From an uncultured Methylococcaceae bacterium (GTDB lineage Bacteria > Pseudomonadota > Gammaproteobacteria > Methylococcales > Methylococcaceae): a stretch of DNA of 6,655 bases. Both the position numbers and the translations under genes were made by a program. The DNA is taken from contig CAIVXW010000086.1 in NCBI GenBank assembly GCA_903910005.1, positions 1 to 6,655 of the forward strand. The letters are read 5' to 3'. Shown piece after piece: positions 4,945 through 6,655 of this stretch; the first letter of the stretch is position 1; each line of letters starts with the position of its first letter. The notes below the pieces were generated by a model. That model did not search any database. It saw only the letters and a list, made by a program, of their open reading frames with translations, and was not told the DNA's origin.

Positions 4945-5117
4945 AATTCAACTTTTTCTTCGCCAGCCAGGATTCTGGCCCGTGTTGATTCTGATTCCAG
5001 AATATCTTCCAGATATTCCAGTCGATCCATCATCTCTGCCAACGCATCCAGCGGCACCAGAACAACCGGCCTTCCTGAGCGGTCTGTGCCGCGTTCGTAA
5101 TTTGCTATTGTGTGCAT
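4941..5117 (-). CDS. Phd/YefM-like antitoxin, apparently orphan
   Basis: A 58-residue protein reading MHTIANYERGTDRSGRPVVL at the start. RSGRPVVLVPLDALAEMMDR followed by a Leu/Glu-rich helix resembles the strand-helix part of Phd/YefM antitoxins (consensus like 'RxGxPVAVLVPxxxYE'). These bind a toxin through the C-terminal helix and repress their own promoter through the N-terminal region. Here the N-terminal part is short: about 16 residues where about 30 are usual, so DNA binding may be altered. Start choice: GGAGG (complement of 5123-5127) lies five bases before ATG 5117; the upstream in-frame ATG at 5129 overlaps this ribosome binding site and is not favoured. No toxin gene is adjacent: downstream is only the palindromic repeat and a convergent phosphatase, and upstream is unrelated. 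The stop codon is provided by the repeat, so the C-terminus may be truncated. Confidence 0.55.
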   Translation of the reverse strand: MHTIANYERGTDRSGRPVVLVPLDALAEMMDRLEYLEDILESESTRARILAGEEKVEL

Positions 5118-5168
5118 GGTAACCTCCATCGTTTTTCAGATATTTACAGGGCTATAAGATGTGCTGAC

Positions 5169-5210
5169 GCAAAAGGGATAACACCGTTCAAAGCAGTGTT
5201 ATCCCTTTGC
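5169..5210. repeat. Long AT-containing hairpin (13-bp perfect arms)
   Basis: AAAGGGATAACAC (5172-5184) pairs perfectly with GTGTTATCCCTTT (5196-5208) around an 11-base loop. GC (5169-5170) and GC (5209-5210) extend the stem past one bulged A. On the minus strand it lies downstream of the 5271-5939 gene and ends in CCCTTTTGC, so it may be a weak terminator for that gene. It also lies just upstream of the antitoxin gene, where it could be an autorepression operator. Confidence 0.6.
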
Positions 5211-5219
5211 TTGTGAATA

Positions 5220-5260
5220 GCGGTTTAGACAATGGGATGTGCTACCTTTTGTCTAAACGC
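5220..5260. repeat. Second hairpin of the pair (10-bp perfect arms)
   Basis: GTTTAGACAA (5223-5232) pairs perfectly with TTGTCTAAAC (5249-5258) around a 16-base loop. A GC clamp (5220-5221 with 5259-5260) extends the stem past one bulged G. It starts 11 bases after the stop codon of the minus-strand gene. Its design (perfect arms, one bulge, GC clamp) mirrors the neighbouring hairpin at 5169-5210, with different sequence. Confidence 0.6.
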
Positions 5261-5270
5261 ATACACTGAA

Positions 5271-5939
5271 TCATGGAAGCGGGTCTGCATACCAAAACAC
5301 GGGATTCGTGTCGTTCGGTTCAATGCCCACCACCTTCTCAGTCAATTTTGGGCTGAATCCCCTTATTGCGCCATGACCCTCTTCTTCACCATATTCCATT
5401 GGAAAGGTAAACAGCCTGTAGCCGTGGTCACGTACCAATTCCAGGTGCTCCTTGCCTTGCTTGAATCCAGGGTTCCGACGAGGTTGTTTATCTTCCCCTT
5501 GTTGATCCAAAAGCCGTTGCCTTATTTGTCCATTCTTATTCTCTACCTGGTTATGCTTCCATGCCCCAAACAGTACAAAGCGTTGTTCATGATTTACAAA
5601 TGACCAACTCCACCTCCAGCCTCTACACGTAGCTCCATGTGCTGTAATGAATTTTGTGCGATTTGGCCTGCCTGTTGCGGTTACATACAGTGGCTGAAAA
5701 CCTTGCAATTCCGGGATTAACTGTTGCCTGATGGCTTCATCACACTGCCGGGCGTTGCCTGTCGGAGATGCTGACAATTCAAGTGTAAACCCATATTCAG
5801 GGTATGCATTCATCTGGCAAGTTAACTGATCGAGGAACTGATCAACCGCCCCGTCATTACCCAAAGGCTGGCGACTCAGACCTTTGATGGGATAATCAAA
5901 CAGCCACTTTTCGTCAATTTTATACGGGAATATAATCAT
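5271..5939 (-). CDS. Two-domain protein of unknown function (DUF6717-like N-terminus)
   Basis: I chose the ATG at 5939 (222 residues) because GAGAGG (complement of 5947-5952) lies seven bases before it; the longer version from 5972 has no ribosome binding site. The N-terminal ~75 residues (IIFPYKIDEKWLFDYPIKGL, then LELSASP) resemble the small DUF6717 family ('W.FDDP..GL..EP' pattern); this is recalled, not tested. The C-terminal part (about 85-222) has a distinct conserved look: CRGWRWSW (105-112), VLFGAW (122-127), NPGFKQGKEHLELVRDHGYR (156-175), TFPMEY and GFSPKL. I have an unconfirmed impression that similar segments occur beside HNH nucleases in restriction-type proteins. No signal peptide or membrane segment. 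It has its own promoter at 5993-6022 and two hairpins after its stop. No function is assigned. Confidence 0.8.
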   Translation of the reverse strand: MIIFPYKIDEKWLFDYPIKGLSRQPLGNDGAVDQFLDQLTCQMNAYPEYGFTLELSASPTGNARQCDEAIRQQLIPELQGFQPLYVTATGRPNRTKFITAHGATCRGWRWSWSFVNHEQRFVLFGAWKHNQVENKNGQIRQRLLDQQGEDKQPRRNPGFKQGKEHLELVRDHGYRLFTFPMEYGEEEGHGAIRGFSPKLTEKVVGIEPNDTNPVFWYADPLP

Positions 5940-5992
5940 CAAGTAACCTCTCAGTATAATGGAATAAAACAATCACGCAGTGGTGGAAGGCA

Positions 5993-6022
5993 TTTATAGT
6001 TCTTTGCATAACTCGCTATCAA
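5993..6022 (-). promoter_or_regulatory. Sigma-70-type promoter for 5271-5939 gene
   Basis: On the minus strand, TTGATA (complement of 6017-6022, five of six to consensus) and TATAAA (complement of 5993-5998, five of six) are separated by 18 bases. Transcription would start near 5986, giving a leader of about 47 bases before ATG 5939 with the ribosome binding site intact. It is the best promoter match in the window. Confidence 0.65.
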
Positions 6023-6035
6023 TTGAACCCTCCGT

Positions 6036-6135
6036 CCGTTCGTGCTGAGCCTTTCGGCTTTGCTCAGGAGAGCCTTGCGAAGCACCGGCAGGCAAAGAGC
6101 CAGCGTCAGCCCTTCGACAAGCTCAGGGCGAACGG
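6036..6135. repeat. ~100-bp inverted-repeat element
   Basis: CCGTTCGTGCTGAGC (6036-6050) and GCTCAGGGCGAACGG (6121-6135) are inverted copies matching at 13 of 15 positions. The interior has further self-complementary parts: CTGAGC (6045-6050) also matches GCTCAG inside, and CCCTTCGACAAGCTCAGGG lies at the right end. CTTCGACAAGCTCAG-type units are widespread intergenic repeats in proteobacteria. It is non-coding; the open frame crossing it (VRPELVEG) is the usual spurious translation of this repeat. It sits 14 bases upstream of the -35 box of the neighbouring gene. Confidence 0.75.
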
Positions 6136-6175
6136 GTGGCGCGCTGCATGGTAATTCCCCGGCCAGCGGCGTTTT

Positions 6176-6203
6176 ATAGCCAATTAGGCTATGAACTATA
6201 GCC
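6176..6203. repeat. Alternating ATAGCC / GGCTAT / ATAGCC sites
   Basis: ATAGCC (6176-6181), GGCTAT (6187-6192) and ATAGCC (6198-6203) are each separated by five bases. The middle copy can pair with either neighbour, giving two competing hairpins, or three evenly spaced (11 bp, about one helical turn) half-sites for a DNA-binding protein. Confidence 0.4.
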
Positions 6204-6230
6204 AACGACCTGCAAGGCCAAAATGAAAAG

Positions 6231-6256
6231 CTCCTCTCCCGAGTACGGGAGAGGAG
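6231..6256 (-). terminator. Intrinsic terminator, minus strand
   Basis: CTCCTCTCCCG (6231-6241) pairs perfectly over 11 bp with CGGGAGAGGAG (6246-6256), with a 4-base loop. Read on the minus strand the hairpin is followed by CTTTTCATTTTGG, a T-rich tract, so it should end minus-strand transcription, including read-through from the DUF488 gene at 6423 and the micro-ORF just upstream. Confidence 0.7.
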
Positions 6257-6266
6257 AGTCCATGTA

Positions 6267-6308
6267 CTAACTGGATCGCAGTGTTGTAGATAAGGTGGTA
6301 TTGGGCAT
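6267..6308 (-). CDS. 13-codon Thr/Ser-rich micro-ORF with strong RBS
   Basis: Reads MPNTTLSTTLRSS then TAG. AGGAG (complement of 6317-6321) lies eight bases before the ATG, one of the best ribosome binding sites in the window. It sits between the 3' end of the DUF488 gene and an intrinsic terminator that starts ten bases after its stop codon. Four threonines and three serines in 13 residues resemble leader peptides that sense amino-acid supply, but no biosynthetic gene lies downstream. It could instead be the start of a decayed gene, or chance. No family is recognised. Confidence 0.35.
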   Translation of the reverse strand: MPNTTLSTTLRSS

Positions 6309-6356
6309 GATAGTTTCTCCTGTTGATCTATTTAAGTCCCCCATCCGAAGTGGAAA

Positions 6357-6384
6357 GAGGTGTCATCTCATTTAACGACACCTC
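6357..6384 (-). terminator. Hairpin after the second DUF488 gene
   Basis: GAGGTGTC (6357-6364) pairs perfectly with GACACCTC (6377-6384) around a 12-base loop. On the minus strand it lies 38 bases after the DUF488 stop and is followed by TTTCC only, so termination would be weak. It is also 36 bases upstream of the micro-ORF ribosome binding site and could regulate it. Confidence 0.45.
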
Positions 6385-6422
6385 AACCCGAATTTTTCAA
6401 CCCAATGCTCAGAAACCCCTGC

Positions 6423-6655
6423 TTACAGGTGAATGATTTCCACGTCTCCCCACTTCTGTTGCAGATACTCGGCCACCAGGCGGCGGTGACATTCGTGGGG
6501 TTTTCGTTCCGAGCAAAGCAGGCAGGCACCATCGATGAGTTGCTTGGGAAGGTTCTCGATGCTTCGCTTAACCATCAGCTCCTTGAAGCTCTGTTCATAG
6601 ACGCTAAAGTTTTTGCTCTGATTAGCCTCTTTCAGCATTTCCTGGGTCGGAGCCA
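6423..6655 (-). CDS. DUF488 family protein, 3' part (runs off the window)
   Basis: The reading frame is open to the window edge and begins APTQEMLKEAN after a partial codon ending TG (a Leu codon would restore the family's LAPT motif). The visible 76 residues are therefore the C-terminal half of a DUF488 protein, and the Met at 6638 is internal, not the start. It has the consensus LIDGACLLCSERKPHECHRR and WGDVEIIHL, including the Cys and second Arg that the other copy (2577-3008) has lost. The two share the C-terminal frame almost residue for residue (LIDGACLL, CHR, LVAEYL, KWGD, EIIHL) and are clear paralogues on opposite strands, but are diverged at DNA level. This copy looks functional in the part seen. 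Confidence 0.93.
   Translation of the reverse strand, partial: APTQEMLKEANQSKNFSVYEQSFKELMVKRSIENLPKQLIDGACLLCSERKPHECHRRLVAEYLQQKWGDVEIIHL

Noticed and set aside
5232..5603. 123-residue + strand frame
   Set aside because: It is antisense to the 5271-5939 gene, has no ribosome binding site and a composition typical of a shadow frame.
5953..5958. Minus-strand TATACT as promoter of the 5271-5939 gene
   Set aside because: It abuts the ribosome binding site, so the transcript would lose it; the TTGATA/TATAAA pair at 5993-6022 is much better.
5951..6205. 84-residue open frame on the minus strand
   Set aside because: Most of it is translation of the inverted-repeat element and the promoter region; it has no ribosome binding site and no protein-like conservation.

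Overview
This 6.7 kb window looks like an accessory region of a proteobacterial chromosome with roughly balanced base composition. A gammaproteobacterium is my best guess, from Shine-Dalgarno use, the DUF488 and YbjN-like families and the short palindromic repeats, but nothing here fixes the taxon. I see no tRNA, rRNA, CRISPR array, transposase or integrase. About a third of the window is non-coding, and that part is rich in inverted repeats.

Layout, left half (mostly + strand). Positions 1-350 hold wreckage: the possible 3' end of an upstream gene, a calcineurin-like metallophosphatase broken by an internal deletion and frameshifts (54-262), then a diverged second copy of the last codons and downstream flank of the neighbouring ADP-ribosylglycohydrolase (272-350 against 1451-1529). 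Five + strand genes follow: an intact ADP-ribosylglycohydrolase (500-1507), a small YbjN-like protein (1744-2184), a DUF488 protein (2577-3008), a second YbjN/secretion-chaperone-like protein (3345-3980) and a cysteine-dependent dual-specificity phosphatase (4261-4824). They are 160-400 bp apart, and most gaps contain stable inverted repeats, so they look like separately transcribed neighbours rather than one tight operon. The phosphatase has the best regulatory leader: a TATAAT box with a GC-rich discriminator, and a 14-bp bulged hairpin.

Right half (mostly - strand). A short Phd/YefM-like antitoxin with no toxin (4941-5117) ends inside a palindromic repeat that supplies its stop codon. Upstream of it are two unusual hairpins. 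Next come a two-domain protein of unknown function (5271-5939) with a convincing sigma-70-type promoter (5993-6022), a ~100-bp inverted-repeat element (6036-6135), a hairpin terminator, a 13-codon threonine/serine-rich micro-ORF with a strong ribosome binding site, and the 3' part of a second DUF488 gene running off the window.

How the genes may work together: ADP-ribosylglycohydrolase, a calcineurin-type phosphatase relic and a dual-specificity phosphatase in one neighbourhood suggest processing of ADP-ribosylated or ADP-ribose-phosphate substrates, with DUF488 and YbjN-like proteins as accessory factors. That link is inference. What the sequence shows directly is gene duplication and decay: two DUF488 copies, two YbjN-like proteins, a duplicated ADP-ribosylglycohydrolase 3' end and a broken phosphatase.
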